NCBI GenBank assembly: GCA_033851265.1
Contig: JAWWOW010000006.1
Coordinates: forward strand, 310,001 to 374,000
Source of the DNA: JAWWOW01 sp033851265
GTDB lineage: Bacteria; Actinomycetota; Actinomycetes; JAWWOW01
Direction: 5' to 3'
Length of the DNA stretch: 64,000 nucleotides
Positions 8,866-18,226 of this stretch are shown in pieces. Position numbers and translations under genes: made by a program. Within the stretch, counting starts at the first letter, position 1. Each line of letters starts with the position of its first letter. The notes below the pieces were generated by a model, which saw only the letters and a list, made by a program, of their open reading frames with translations, had not been told where the DNA came from and ran no database searches.

Positions 8866-10695
8866 TCAGAAGGCTGATTCGTCGAGGTCCATCACGTCGA
8901 GGTTGGTCGCCTCGGTGATGGCGCGTTCGGCGGCCAGCAGCGGCAGGCGGGTACTCGCGAAGAACCGCGCCGCAGCAACTTTGCCCGTGTAGAACGCATG
9001 ATCGCGGCCGGTGTCACCGTTGAGTCGCGTGAGCGCGACATCGGCTTGGCGGAGCAGCAGCCAGCCGATGACGAGGTCGCCGAGCGACAGCAGCAGCCGC
9101 GTGGAGTTGAGGCCGACGAGGTAGACGTTGCGCGGTTCCTCGGCTGCACTCGTCAGGAAGCCGACCATGACGCCGACCATGTCTTGCACGTCTTCAAGTG
9201 CCCGACCGAGGAGTTCGCGCTCGTTCTTGAGCTGGCCGTTGCCCGCATCACCCTTGGCGAACTCTGCGATTTGCTCGAGCAGCGCAGCGAGCGCTTGCCC
9301 CTGGTCACGCACGATCTTGCGGAAGAACAGGTCCATACCCTGAATCGCTGTCGTGCCTTCGTACAAGGTGTCGATTTTGGCGTCCCGGATGTACTGCTCG
9401 ATCGGGTAGTCCTGCAGGTAACCGGAACCGCCGAACGTCTGCAGCGACTGCGACAGCAACTCGTAGGACCGCTCGGAACCCACGCCCTTCACGATCGGCA
9501 GCAGCAAGTCGTTCAGCCGCACGAGTGCGTCGTCAGCCGCACCATCGCGCGCCGCTGCAATCTCGATGTCATCCTGCACAGCCGCGGTGTAGAGCACGAG
9601 AGCCCGCATGCCTTCGGCGTAGGACTTCTGCAGCATCAGCGACCGGCGTACGTCGGGGTGGTGCGTGATCGTGACGCGCGGCGCGGTCTTGTCGGTCATC
9701 TGGCTGAGGTCGGCGCCCTGCACCCGCTCCTTGGCGTACGCCAAGGCGTTGAGGTAGCCGGTGGACAGCGTCGCAATCGCCTTGGTGCCAACCATCATCC
9801 GGGCGTACTCGATCACCTGGAACATCTGCGCGATGCCGTCGTGCACATCGCCGACGAGCCAACCGACCGCGGGATGCGTCTCGCCGAACGTCAGCTCGCA
9901 GGTGGTGGAGACCTTCAGACCCATCTTGTGCTCGACGTTGGTGGCGTAGACACCGTTGCGCTCGCCGAGTGCACCGGTCTCGAGATCGACGAGGAACTTG
10001 GGCACGACGAACAGCGACAGCCCCTTGGTGCCGGGGCCGGCGCCCTCGGGACGAGCCAGCACGAGGTGGACGATGTTGTCGGCGAGGTCATGCTCGCCGC
10101 CGGTGATGAACCGCTTGACGCCCTCGATGTGCCACGTGCCATCGGGCTGCTCGACCGCCTTGGTGCGCCCGGCGCCGACGTCGGAGCCGGCGTCCGGCTC
10201 GGTGAGGACCATGGTGGCGCCCCACTGCTTGTCGACCATGAGCTCCGCGAGGCGTTTCTGATCGGCGTTGCCGATCCGGTCGAGGATCACCCCGAACCCG
10301 GGCCCGCTCATGTAGATGAACGCTGCCGGGTTGGAGCCGAGCAACATCTCCGAGGCGGCCCAGCGCAGTGAGGGCGGGGCGCCGGTGCCACCGAGGTGCT
10401 CCGGCAGGTCGAGGCGGAACCACTCGGCGTCCATGAGGGCGCGGAAGCTCTTCTTGAACGACTCCGGCAGCGTCACCGTGTGCGCCTCGGGGTCGAAGAC
10501 CGGCGGGTTGCGATCGGCGTCGGCGAAGGAGTCAGCCAGCTCGTTCTCCGACAGCCGGGCCACCTCGCTGAGCACGCTGCGGGCGGTCTCGGGGTCCATC
10601 TCGGCGAACGGGCCGGTGCCCATGACCTCGTCGCGACCGAGCACCTCGAACAGGTTGAACTCGATGTCGCGCAGGTTGGTCTTGTAGTGACCCAT
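8866..10695 (-). CDS. fadE5: Acyl-CoA dehydrogenase, FadE5-like
   Basis: A 609-residue FAD-dependent acyl-CoA dehydrogenase for the first step of fatty-acid beta-oxidation. The start MGHYKTNLRDIEFNLFEVLG at 10695 is preceded by GGGAGG; an upstream in-frame codon at 10743 adds residues without homology. It matches mycobacterial FadE5 closely from memory, including the C-terminal DLDESAF. Visible marks are TEPDAGSDVGA (about 165), VKRFITGGEHD, KMGLKVST and LYEGTTAIQ with the catalytic base near E446. The extended C-terminal helical domain (about 100 residues) is typical of this long ACAD group. Electrons would go to ETF and then to the EtfD homologue at 20517-22766. A palindromic operator candidate lies at 10752-10767. 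Confidence 0.93.
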   Translation of the reverse strand: MGHYKTNLRDIEFNLFEVLGRDEVMGTGPFAEMDPETARSVLSEVARLSENELADSFADADRNPPVFDPEAHTVTLPESFKKSFRALMDAEWFRLDLPEHLGGTGAPPSLRWAASEMLLGSNPAAFIYMSGPGFGVILDRIGNADQKRLAELMVDKQWGATMVLTEPDAGSDVGAGRTKAVEQPDGTWHIEGVKRFITGGEHDLADNIVHLVLARPEGAGPGTKGLSLFVVPKFLVDLETGALGERNGVYATNVEHKMGLKVSTTCELTFGETHPAVGWLVGDVHDGIAQMFQVIEYARMMVGTKAIATLSTGYLNALAYAKERVQGADLSQMTDKTAPRVTITHHPDVRRSLMLQKSYAEGMRALVLYTAAVQDDIEIAAARDGAADDALVRLNDLLLPIVKGVGSERSYELLSQSLQTFGGSGYLQDYPIEQYIRDAKIDTLYEGTTAIQGMDLFFRKIVRDQGQALAALLEQIAEFAKGDAGNGQLKNERELLGRALEDVQDMVGVMVGFLTSAAEEPRNVYLVGLNSTRLLLSLGDLVIGWLLLRQADVALTRLNGDTGRDHAFYTGKVAAARFFASTRLPLLAAERAITEATNLDVMDLDESAF

Positions 10696-10751
10696 CTCGA
10701 CGGGCCTCCCTCGGTCCGGTGTAGCCCTACCGGCCAGTAACAATAACGAAG

Positions 10752-10767
10752 GTTACCCACCGGTAAC
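10752..10767. promoter_or_regulatory. Palindromic operator candidate upstream of fadE5
   Basis: GTTACC-CACC-GGTAAC is a perfect inverted repeat with 6-base arms and a 4-base spacer, 57 bases before the fadE5 start. An imperfect related half (TACCGGCCAGTA) lies 15 bases closer to the gene. The size and symmetry fit a TetR-type repressor site, a common control for fatty-acid degradation genes. No regulator gene is next to it, so the binding protein is unknown. Confidence 0.45.
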
Positions 10768-10918
10768 GCATCCATGCAACGAGACAGTCCCTAGCTGGGC
10801 GCGTCTCGATCATGTCGGCGCACGCGGGGGGTTCTCGATCGCCCATTCGGACGCAGCGGGGTTGCCTGCTCACTCAGCGCAGCGTCCGGTCGCTACGCGG
10901 AAGCTCCGATGGAGGGCC

Positions 10919-12493
10919 TCAGGCGCCGGGGAAGGCGCGGAGCGCCGGCATGCCGGCGAGCCGGGCCTGCCACGCGGACCCTGCCTTGTTGCTCGCGACG
11001 ATCGGGAACCAGCCCCATGTCTCGCAGCAGGAGTAGATCGACCAGCTCCACTTGTGCGCCTCGGCGTAGGTGATCACGTTCTGGATGTAGAGCCCGTCGT
11101 CCGGGTTCGGCCAGCCGAACTCGCTGAGGATGATCGGGTACGTGGTCTCCGCCGTGGTCCAGTACTTGAAGAACTGCGAGGGGTCGTACGGCGCAGCGTT
11201 GGTGCACTTCGGCGGCGCGACCTCGGGGCAGGTGTAGGCGTGGATGGCGTACACGATGTTCGTGCCGGTGAGCGGGGCCGTCTTCGGGAAGATGTTGCCC
11301 CAGCTGCGGCCGGTCGCCATGACAAGGTTCGTGGCCCCCGTGCTGCGCACGGCGTCGTACATCTCTTGCATGCCGGCCGTGCGGTAGGTGATGCCCTTCC
11401 AGGTGATGGTGCCACCGTTGCGCCACTGGTCATCGGCGACGTCGTGTGGCTCGTTGTAGAGGTCGAACGCGACCAGCGGGTTGGTCTTGTACCGCGCCGC
11501 GACCTGCTTCCAGAACGTCATGGTCTGGGCGTACTCCGGCATCGGCCATTGCCCGGCGTGCCCGCAGTTCCCGACGGTGTGCCAATGCAGGTCAAGCATC
11601 GCGACCATGCCACGGCTCGTGATCGACTGGACGGCTGCGTCGACCTTGGGCATCTCGTTGGGGTCGTAGTAGCAGTTCTGGCTCAACCAGAGATGCTCGC
11701 CGAGCGGCAGCCGCACGAAGTTAGCCCCCCACGCCTTGGTGCCTGCGGCGTCCGCGTCGGTGACCTCACCGTCGGAGTTGCCTTCCAGGCCGGGGATGTT
11801 CACGCCGCGGAAGATGACGGGCAGGCCGTTCTTGTCGAGGACCTGGTTGCCCGAGGTGCGCAGGGGTCCGACGACGTTCTTCGAGCCACCGCGCGCGCTT
11901 GTCAGGCTGATCGTGTCCACGAGGTGCCGCTCACCCTTGGCCGCCCCAGCGAAGGTAACGCCGACAATGAGGCACGTAGCGTTTGCCGGCGCGACGGCCA
12001 CGGTGTCGAGGGGCTGTAGCCATCCGCTGTTGCTGTCCTGGGCCTGCTGCCCGACGATTCGTGCGACGACGGCGCCCTGGGCGTTGTTGAAGCTCATGGC
12101 AACTGACGCGAGCCGGCCTGTGGTCACAGCGCGCACCCAGGCGCGCGCCGTGTAGCGATAGCCGGCAACTGGCGTGGTGCAGTCCGCGGCCTTCGTCGCC
12201 GAGACGGCGCCGACCTCCCCCGCGCTCTGGGTGCTGTTCGTGACCTCGAGCGCGCCCGTTCCTGACTGTGTCGGCGATGTGACGCGTTGCGCTGCGGTCC
12301 CGGTCTTGGCTGTCCAGCTACCGAGCCCGCTGTCGAATGTCGTGGTCGTCGCAACCGTCGACGAATCCGCGGCGCGCGCCGTTGCGACCATGCCGGCGAC
12401 CGGCATGCCGATGCCGGCACTCACCAGCGCCGCGGCTGCAGCAAGTGTGACGCTGCGCCGACGCTTTGCGCCGGAGCACGAGAGCAGGTTCAA
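10919..12493 (-). CDS. Secreted GH5 glycoside hydrolase (endoglucanase-like), copy 1
   Basis: A 524-residue exported hydrolase. The TTG start at 12493 has GGGGAA upstream and opens on a basic region plus a long hydrophobic signal sequence cut near ARA at about 41. Residues 45-200 form a beta-rich, jelly-roll carbohydrate-binding-like domain (FDSGLGSW start). Residues 205-524 are the GH5 barrel with acid/base E348 in FDLYNEPHD and nucleophile E458 in ILSEFGWPNP; RLPLGEHLWL and DLHWHTVGNC are other family segments. It likely cleaves a beta-linked glucan or mannan outside the cell. It is one of three tandem paralogues on the same strand. Confidence 0.9.
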   Translation of the reverse strand: MNLLSCSGAKRRRSVTLAAAAALVSAGIGMPVAGMVATARAADSSTVATTTTFDSGLGSWTAKTGTAAQRVTSPTQSGTGALEVTNSTQSAGEVGAVSATKAADCTTPVAGYRYTARAWVRAVTTGRLASVAMSFNNAQGAVVARIVGQQAQDSNSGWLQPLDTVAVAPANATCLIVGVTFAGAAKGERHLVDTISLTSARGGSKNVVGPLRTSGNQVLDKNGLPVIFRGVNIPGLEGNSDGEVTDADAAGTKAWGANFVRLPLGEHLWLSQNCYYDPNEMPKVDAAVQSITSRGMVAMLDLHWHTVGNCGHAGQWPMPEYAQTMTFWKQVAARYKTNPLVAFDLYNEPHDVADDQWRNGGTITWKGITYRTAGMQEMYDAVRSTGATNLVMATGRSWGNIFPKTAPLTGTNIVYAIHAYTCPEVAPPKCTNAAPYDPSQFFKYWTTAETTYPIILSEFGWPNPDDGLYIQNVITYAEAHKWSWSIYSCCETWGWFPIVASNKAGSAWQARLAGMPALRAFPGA

Positions 12494-12655
12494 GGCTTCG
12501 TTCCCCGAGGGTCAGGCACCAGCGAATGCCGGCATCACTACGATTTTCGGCACCCGATCAGGTCAATCTCATGAGGCCGAATGGGTGGAATGTCGGGTCA
12601 CCATAGCCGCCTAGGGGCAGCCGTCAAGTTGGGGTCCGGCAAGCACTTCAGCCGG

Positions 12656-14272
12656 TCACGCCGGCATTGCGATGAGCGCCGGCATGGCCACTGGAGCGGG
12701 TTGGTAGTTGGTCTGGTTGAGGAATCCGTTGCCCGCCAGGACGTCGAACCGACCCACCGTCGAGTCGCCCCAGGTGAACTGCACCCAGCCCCACCCCTGT
12801 GCCTCGGCGTAGCTGATCACGCTTTGTGAGTAGCGGCCGTCTTCCGGGTTGGGCCAACCGAACTCGGTCACCAACACCGGGCTGGTCTTGGCGAAGTTCA
12901 GCCAGTTCTTGAGGAACACGGTGCCGTTGTAGGCCTGCTGCGGGGTCTTGGTGCCGCAGTTCGGCGGCGGCTGCTGCGGGCAGCTGTAACTGTGGATGCC
13001 GTAGGCGATGTTGTTGCCGCTGATGGGGCCGTTCTTCGGCGGAGAGTTGCCCCAGGTGGGGCCGGTGACGATGACGAGGTTGGTCGCGCCGGCCTGGCGA
13101 ACGGTGTTGTACATCTGCTGCATGCCCGCGACAGTGAAGGTGTTTCCCTTGAACGTGGTTGTGCCGCCGTTGCGCCACAACGCTTCAGTCACGTCGTGCG
13201 GCTCGTTGTACAGGTCGAACGCGACGAGGGGGTTGTCCTTGTAGATCGCCGCGACTTGTTGCCAGAACGTCAGGGACATCGGCGAAGTAGCCATCGCCTG
13301 TTGAGCAGCGAGCCCGCACGGCTTCACCTGGTTGAAGTGCAGGTCCAGCAAGGCCACCATTCCGCGGGACGTAACCAAGTTGACGGCATTCGCGACCTTG
13401 GTCTTGTACGCCGAATCGGTGTAGCACGTGCCCGGCAGCCACTTCTGCTCGCCGAGTGGCAACCGGATCATGTTGGTGCCCCACCGTTGGGCGGCGGAGA
13501 TGTCCTCGGTGGTGGGTAGGTCTTCGGTCGAACCGTCGTCGCGCGTTTGTCCTTCGAGGCCAGCGCGTGAGAACCCGCGGAAAATGATCTGCCGGCCGGT
13601 GGCGTCGAAGATCTTGTTGCCGCTGGTGTGTAGCGGTCCCACGACATTGAGCTGGCTGACGGTCGCCGTGCTGAGGTACGCCGAGTCGACGATGTGTCGC
13701 TCCTGCGGGAACGCACCCTTGATGCCGATGCGGAGCGCGACGTAACGAGCGCTTGCGGGAGCGACGGCCGCCACGTGCTTAGCGGCGTCCCACCCTGCCA
13801 CCCGGTCATCCACATAGTGGCCTTGGACGGTCTCGATGATCTTTTCGTTCACGTCCAGGAAGGTGAGGCTGGCCGCAACCGGGCGCGCCACACCCGCAGC
13901 GCGCACCATGAAACTGCCGCGGTAGCGGTGGCCGGGGACCGCGGTCGTGTAGCCCGTTGTGCCAGGGCCGGTCTCGGCGATGGCGATGCCCGGCGTCGTT
14001 GCCGCCCGGACGACGTTCATCGCGCCCTTACCGGCGTACTTCACGAACTTGTTGAAACTGATCGTGGTACCCGGGAGGGCACGCCAGGTGCCGAGCCCAT
14101 AGTCGAACGATTGGGTGCTGGTCGACAGCAAGTTCGGGGACCAGGGGGCGGCGGGGTCCGCCGCGCGTGCCGGTGAGAGCTGGCTGGCTGCCGGGACGAC
14201 CAGCGCCGCCGCAGCCAGGACGACCAGCACCGACCGCCGACGGTGCGTAGTGACTCTGCGGTGCTTTGCCAT
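12656..14272 (-). CDS. Secreted GH5 glycoside hydrolase, copy 2
   Basis: A 538-residue paralogue of the neighbouring genes. The ATG at 14272 has AGGGGG six bases upstream. The signal sequence (MAKHRRVTTHRRRSVLVVLA and on) ends near SPARA at residue 37. The N-terminal jelly-roll-like domain spans about 50-205 (FDYGLGTWRAL at its start). The catalytic GH5 domain spans about 210-538, with acid/base E357 in FDLYNEPHD and nucleophile E470 in LVTEFGWPNPEDG. A loop insert between strand 3 and the acid/base region (CGLAAQQAMATSP) differs from copies 1 and 3 and may change the binding cleft. The substrate is a beta-glycan, not further defined. Confidence 0.9.
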   Translation of the reverse strand: MAKHRRVTTHRRRSVLVVLAAAALVVPAASQLSPARAADPAAPWSPNLLSTSTQSFDYGLGTWRALPGTTISFNKFVKYAGKGAMNVVRAATTPGIAIAETGPGTTGYTTAVPGHRYRGSFMVRAAGVARPVAASLTFLDVNEKIIETVQGHYVDDRVAGWDAAKHVAAVAPASARYVALRIGIKGAFPQERHIVDSAYLSTATVSQLNVVGPLHTSGNKIFDATGRQIIFRGFSRAGLEGQTRDDGSTEDLPTTEDISAAQRWGTNMIRLPLGEQKWLPGTCYTDSAYKTKVANAVNLVTSRGMVALLDLHFNQVKPCGLAAQQAMATSPMSLTFWQQVAAIYKDNPLVAFDLYNEPHDVTEALWRNGGTTTFKGNTFTVAGMQQMYNTVRQAGATNLVIVTGPTWGNSPPKNGPISGNNIAYGIHSYSCPQQPPPNCGTKTPQQAYNGTVFLKNWLNFAKTSPVLVTEFGWPNPEDGRYSQSVISYAEAQGWGWVQFTWGDSTVGRFDVLAGNGFLNQTNYQPAPVAMPALIAMPA

Positions 14273-14426
14273 CTGTATCCCCCTGGGATTCCGCTGGGTG
14301 GTGAGCCGCGTGTGCTGGCCGGCATGCTCCGATCAGACGTGGCGGGGCCACCCGAACGGTCTATTCCGTACCAGGATTTTTGCTGGCAAATGCGCTCACC
14401 ACAAGTCAGGTTGGTTAACGCTGCGT

Positions 14427-16151
14427 TTACGCACCGGGGAATGCGGCGAGCACGACCGATCCGGTCGGACGCGGCTGGTAGGACCGTCCCGGTCCAGCAT
14501 CAGCGAGCAGCGAGAACGGACCCCACGTCACATTGCCCCACGTGTAGGCAGACCAGCCCCAGCCGTGCTGCTCGGCGTAGGCGATGACATTGCGCATGTA
14601 CGCCGCATCCGCGGGATTCGGCCAGCCGAACTCACTGACCACAACCGGATACGTGCGTCCCGGCTGTGTCCAGTACCGCAGGAACTGCGACGGGTCGTAG
14701 GGCTCGGCGTTGTCACAATCTGGTGGCACGGACGTCGGGCAGGTATAGACGTGCACCGCGTAGACGATGTTGCGGCCGGTGAGCGGGGCCGTTGTCGGCC
14801 AGAGGTTGGCCCAGCTCTTCCCGCTCACGAAAACCAGGTTGTTCGCACCGGTTCCGCGCACCGCGCCGTACATCTGCTGCATCCCGGCGGCACGGAACTT
14901 GTCGCCTTTCCATGTCATCGTGCCGCCGTCGTGCCATTGCGCGTCGGTTATGTGGTGCGGCTCGTTGTAGAGGTCGAACGCAACGAGGGGGTTGTTCTTG
15001 TAGCGCGACGCGACCTGCTGCCAGAACGTGATCGCGTTCGGGTAGTCGGCCATGGGTTGCTGGCCGTAGCTCCCGCACGACGTGATCGTGTTCCAGTGCA
15101 GGACGAGTAGCGCGACCATGCCCCGACTGGTCACCATGCGGACCGCGTCGTCGACCTGCTGCGCGTACTTCGCTCGGTAGTAACACGACGTCGAGAGCCA
15201 GAACTGTTCACCGAGCGGCAGTCGGATGAAGTTCGCGCCCCACTGCTTGGCGTGTGCGATGTCATCATCCGTCGGTGGTGGTGTGTCGACGCCTTCCAAC
15301 CCGGAGCGCGTGAAGCCACGGAGGATGACCGTGTGTCCGGCCGCGTCGAGGATGCGATTACCGGATGTGTGCAGTGGACCAACGACGTTGCGCGATCCAC
15401 CGTGCAGCGCCAGTAGTGAAGCGTTATCGATCACGTGCGCGGAGCCGGCGGGCACGCCGTTGAAGGTGACCACAAGGACGGCGTACGCCGTGCCCGGTGG
15501 GGCGATGCCCACGGCGTCCCAGGTCTGCAAGAACGAGCCAGCAGAGTCGAGGGTTTGTTGCGCTTCGGACTGCGCAATCCGTTGGCCATTGCCGTCGAGG
15601 AAACGCACGATCGCGCCGGTGTACGACCGGCTGCTATTCGCTCGAACCCACACGTGGCCGATCCAGCGCGTGCCGGGCTTTGCACGCGTCCAGGTGGCCG
15701 GACCGTTGCCGGACGTCGCGGTGAGCGTTGCCGTCTTTGACCCGGCATTGCGCACGGCCAATGCGCCGGAACCGCTCAACACGGGACTCGCAACAACCGT
15801 GACCCGTCCAGGCGATCGTGCCGTCCATCCACCGGTGCCGCCCTCGAAGGTGCCTTGCGTTCCGGCGAGGAGGTTCACGCCGAAGGTGCGCGCCGCCCGC
15901 TGTCGCGCTGCCGCACTCGGTGTTCCGCCTGCGGTTGACGCGCTGCTGTCGGGACTCGGTACAGGTAGACCTGGCTTGGTGCCGCTAGTCGGTGCCGGGG
16001 TGCGGAAGTCGGGGTCGCGGGGGCCGACCGACAGACCCGGTGGTCCCAACGTTGTGGTCGCGCCGGGCGCCATGATGACGGCCGCGACGATTCCCGCAAT
16101 CGCCAGCGCCAACGGCACGGCGACACGGAGACGGCGATCACGGACATTCAC
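14427..16151 (-). CDS. GH5 glycoside hydrolase with N-terminal membrane anchor or signal, copy 3
   Basis: A 574-residue paralogue. The GTG at 16151 is chosen because it opens directly on a basic N-terminus and a hydrophobic segment (VAVPLALAIAGIVAAVIM); longer readings run into the upstream sulfotransferase gene. There is no clear signal-peptidase site, so it may stay anchored to the membrane. A Pro/Ser/Thr-rich linker (about 35-85) separates the anchor from a jelly-roll domain (about 95-250) and the GH5 barrel (about 255-574). Acid/base is E397 in FDLYNEPHH and nucleophile E507 in VVSEFGWPNP. It begins 56 bases after the sulfotransferase stop, so the two may be co-transcribed. Confidence 0.88.
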   Translation of the reverse strand: MNVRDRRLRVAVPLALAIAGIVAAVIMAPGATTTLGPPGLSVGPRDPDFRTPAPTSGTKPGLPVPSPDSSASTAGGTPSAAARQRAARTFGVNLLAGTQGTFEGGTGGWTARSPGRVTVVASPVLSGSGALAVRNAGSKTATLTATSGNGPATWTRAKPGTRWIGHVWVRANSSRSYTGAIVRFLDGNGQRIAQSEAQQTLDSAGSFLQTWDAVGIAPPGTAYAVLVVTFNGVPAGSAHVIDNASLLALHGGSRNVVGPLHTSGNRILDAAGHTVILRGFTRSGLEGVDTPPPTDDDIAHAKQWGANFIRLPLGEQFWLSTSCYYRAKYAQQVDDAVRMVTSRGMVALLVLHWNTITSCGSYGQQPMADYPNAITFWQQVASRYKNNPLVAFDLYNEPHHITDAQWHDGGTMTWKGDKFRAAGMQQMYGAVRGTGANNLVFVSGKSWANLWPTTAPLTGRNIVYAVHVYTCPTSVPPDCDNAEPYDPSQFLRYWTQPGRTYPVVVSEFGWPNPADAAYMRNVIAYAEQHGWGWSAYTWGNVTWGPFSLLADAGPGRSYQPRPTGSVVLAAFPGA

Positions 16152-16207
16152 TGCGAAGCAGCATAAGAGCGACGCCGCACTTGTGCCGAATCGTGTTTGT
16201 CCTGGCG

Positions 16208-17065
16208 CTACTTCAACCAGGACGAGAGGTCGCGGCCCAGCCAGTTGGCTAACGCAGTGGTGTCGTCGCGGTAATAGTCCAGTAGCCGTTGGCGCATCGA
16301 CGCGTCGAGCGGGGCGTAGCCGCCCTTGTCCCTGTTGAAGGAATCGAGCAGGAGACCCGTGTAGCCAGGCAAGCGGTCCAGCTTGGACCGCATCATGATC
16401 TTGCGCACCAGCCGGGAGCGCACGGGCATCGTGCGGTTGTAGCGACGCCCAAGGTTTTCCGGCAGCGGATCGGATGCGACACCGATGTGTGCGCACAACT
16501 GGCGGTAGGTGGTCGCTGGGTCCGTCTCCAGGTCGTCCATGAGCAATACGAGCACCGAAGACCGTGGATAGTGGTCCAGCAAGCGCTGTAAGTGTTCGAA
16601 GTATTTCCCGCCGCGCAGGTATGGCCGATGTGGCTGCGGCACCGCCCGCGCACCGCTTGTGAGCTCGATGTCGACGAGCTCGGCGAACGGTTCTTCAGCA
16701 CTGAACCTGGCGCGTTGCATCTGATAGTGCGAGTACGCGCGCTCGACTGGGTGGCGCAAGATGACCACGACTTTCGCGCCCGGGATGACCGTCGCCATCC
16801 GCTCGGCAGTCATTGCGTGCTCGAAGTAGTCCGGCGTCATCTCGCCGACGACATGCATTGGCTCGGCCGCCGCGAACTGCCCGCGCAGCCACTGCGCTCC
16901 CCGATTGAAATTGTTGTTGAAGAAGTGCAGCTCTTTGTTCGCTGGCATCCACACCTGTGGATGTGGTTTCAGGTAGTGGAACAGCGACGTCGTACCACCT
17001 TTGACGGCACCGGCGACGACGAAATCCGGGAGTCGGCCCGGTCCGTCGTCACCTATCGAAGACAT
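16208..17065 (-). CDS. Sulfotransferase, PAPS-dependent type
   Basis: A 285-residue protein of the cytosolic-type sulfotransferase fold. The 5'-phosphosulfate-binding loop is VAGAVKGGTTSLFHYL (about 17-32) with its lysine. The 3'-phosphate site is VILRHPVERAYSHYQMQRA, with the conserved Arg and Ser. The ending DYYRDDTTALANWLGRDLSSWL is shared with the other sulfotransferases of this type in the window (28660 and 41432). It would move a sulfo group from PAPS to a hydroxyl of a sugar, lipid or small molecule. It lies just upstream of GH5 copy 3 on the same strand, which hints at a glycan substrate. Confidence 0.9.
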   Translation of the reverse strand: MSSIGDDGPGRLPDFVVAGAVKGGTTSLFHYLKPHPQVWMPANKELHFFNNNFNRGAQWLRGQFAAAEPMHVVGEMTPDYFEHAMTAERMATVIPGAKVVVILRHPVERAYSHYQMQRARFSAEEPFAELVDIELTSGARAVPQPHRPYLRGGKYFEHLQRLLDHYPRSSVLVLLMDDLETDPATTYRQLCAHIGVASDPLPENLGRRYNRTMPVRSRLVRKIMMRSKLDRLPGYTGLLLDSFNRDKGGYAPLDASMRQRLLDYYRDDTTALANWLGRDLSSWLK

Positions 17066-17112
17066 GACCGAAGCGTAATGAGCGGCGGGAGTGGATCTGC
17101 GGGGCTCCGCCG

Positions 17113-17186
17113 TGGAGCGGGTGACGGGAATCGAACCCGCACTGTCAGCTTGGGAAGCTGATGTTCTGCCATTGAACTACACCCGC
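17113..17186 (-). tRNA. tRNA-Gly(CCC)
   Basis: All arms fold: acceptor stem GCGGGTG/CACCCGC (7 pairs), D arm GTTC...GAAC, anticodon arm TCAGC-TTCCCAA-GCTGA giving anticodon CCC (reads GGG), and T arm GCGGG-TTCGATT-CCCGT with one G-T pair. The discriminator is T and the 3' CCA is encoded. Total length is 74 bases. Confidence 0.97.
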
Positions 17187-17235
17187 GTACGCCGAAACGC
17201 GCTCGGCGACGTGCGGCGAGGATAGCCTTCGCCGG

Positions 17236-18210
17236 GTGAGACGTTGGGGGGCTTTGATCGCGATCGCCCTCGTGACGGGCTGCGCAGAGACCAAGAGCAC
17301 GGACGCGTTGGGGGTGCATCCCGACATCGCGATTACGACCTCACCCGTGCCGACACTCGCCCGGCCGCTGCCTCGACCGACGCTGCCTCCTGTCCCGCTT
17401 CCGACACTGACCGGGCGGTCTCCTTCGTCGCCTGCAACAGCACGGCCGAGCAGCTCGTTGTCATCGACGGTGTGGAAGGACTCGTTTGCCGGATGGACGG
17501 TGACCACGAAGCGCAACGTGGCGAAGCCACGAGCTGGCCAGCTCGTTCACTTTGTCGCCACGATCGTCCCGCCCCGATCGGGCATCTACCAGGTGACTGT
17601 CCTCTGGGGCGACAACATGGGGTCCACCAATCCCGTTGTCAGTAGTTGCGAGTCGGGGCCTCACGCCCAGGCCGGTCACGCGTTCGTGGTTGCTTTCGAT
17701 CACGCTTGGCGGATCGGCAGGCTCTACACCGTCACGGTCCAGCCCAACGTGGGCTGCGCGGCAGGACCCAGCCCTAAGTACCCGAAGCACCAGCTGCTGG
17801 TTCAGCCGGGCCCGCTTCGCGGGAACGGACCACAGCGACCATGGGGTCGGATCGTCTACAACGGGGCTGATCAGGGTGACCCGTCGAAGTCGCGGCACTT
17901 CTCAGCACAGGGGCAGGACAACGACGGTTACGTCGCGCGATTCATCTTTGACTGGGGCGACGGCTCGAAGGCGACGACTGTTGACTTCTTGTCGCAATGC
18001 CGTCGGCCACCTGACGATGCGTGGATCGAGTACCCGAACTCTGTTAACGACGTTGCACACACCTTCGCCAACGATCCGTCGTCCTATGTCATATCCATGA
18101 CGGTCGTCTCCTCGGGCTGCCGCGGGGAGGACGCGCAGCGGACGACGGTCCGCTGGCGACCATCTCAAGTTGAGTCGGGTCCGTACACGTCCCCGGAGCC
18201 CAGGCCCTGA
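17236..18210 (+). CDS. Lipoprotein with PKD-like domains
   Basis: A 324-residue exported protein. The GTG at 17236 opens on MRRWGALIAIALVTGC with a lipobox at C16. A Pro/Ser/Thr-rich stalk follows (about 35-75). The rest appears to hold two beta-sandwich repeats resembling PKD domains: one with VTVLWGDNMGS and one with FIFDWGDGSKATTVDF, followed by HTF and YVISMTVVSSGC. Cysteine pairs in each repeat may form disulfides. PKD-like domains usually mediate adhesion or protein/glycan contacts at the surface. It stands between tRNA-Gly and the dCTP deaminase gene, 16 bases before the latter. Confidence 0.75.
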   Translation: MRRWGALIAIALVTGCAETKSTDALGVHPDIAITTSPVPTLARPLPRPTLPPVPLPTLTGRSPSSPATARPSSSLSSTVWKDSFAGWTVTTKRNVAKPRAGQLVHFVATIVPPRSGIYQVTVLWGDNMGSTNPVVSSCESGPHAQAGHAFVVAFDHAWRIGRLYTVTVQPNVGCAAGPSPKYPKHQLLVQPGPLRGNGPQRPWGRIVYNGADQGDPSKSRHFSAQGQDNDGYVARFIFDWGDGSKATTVDFLSQCRRPPDDAWIEYPNSVNDVAHTFANDPSSYVISMTVVSSGCRGEDAQRTTVRWRPSQVESGPYTSPEPRP

Positions 18211-18226
18211 TGGATAGCCTCGTCCG

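Noticed and set aside
14273..14426. Possible riboswitch or long structured leader upstream of GH5 copy 2
   Set aside because: I looked for conserved riboswitch cores and saw none; the 154 bases hold only a weak TTGCCA...AATAGA promoter-like pair.
17113..17186. tRNA-Gly as an integration site for a mobile element
   Set aside because: No integrase, no direct repeat of the tRNA 3' end in the window, and flanking genes look like ordinary chromosome.
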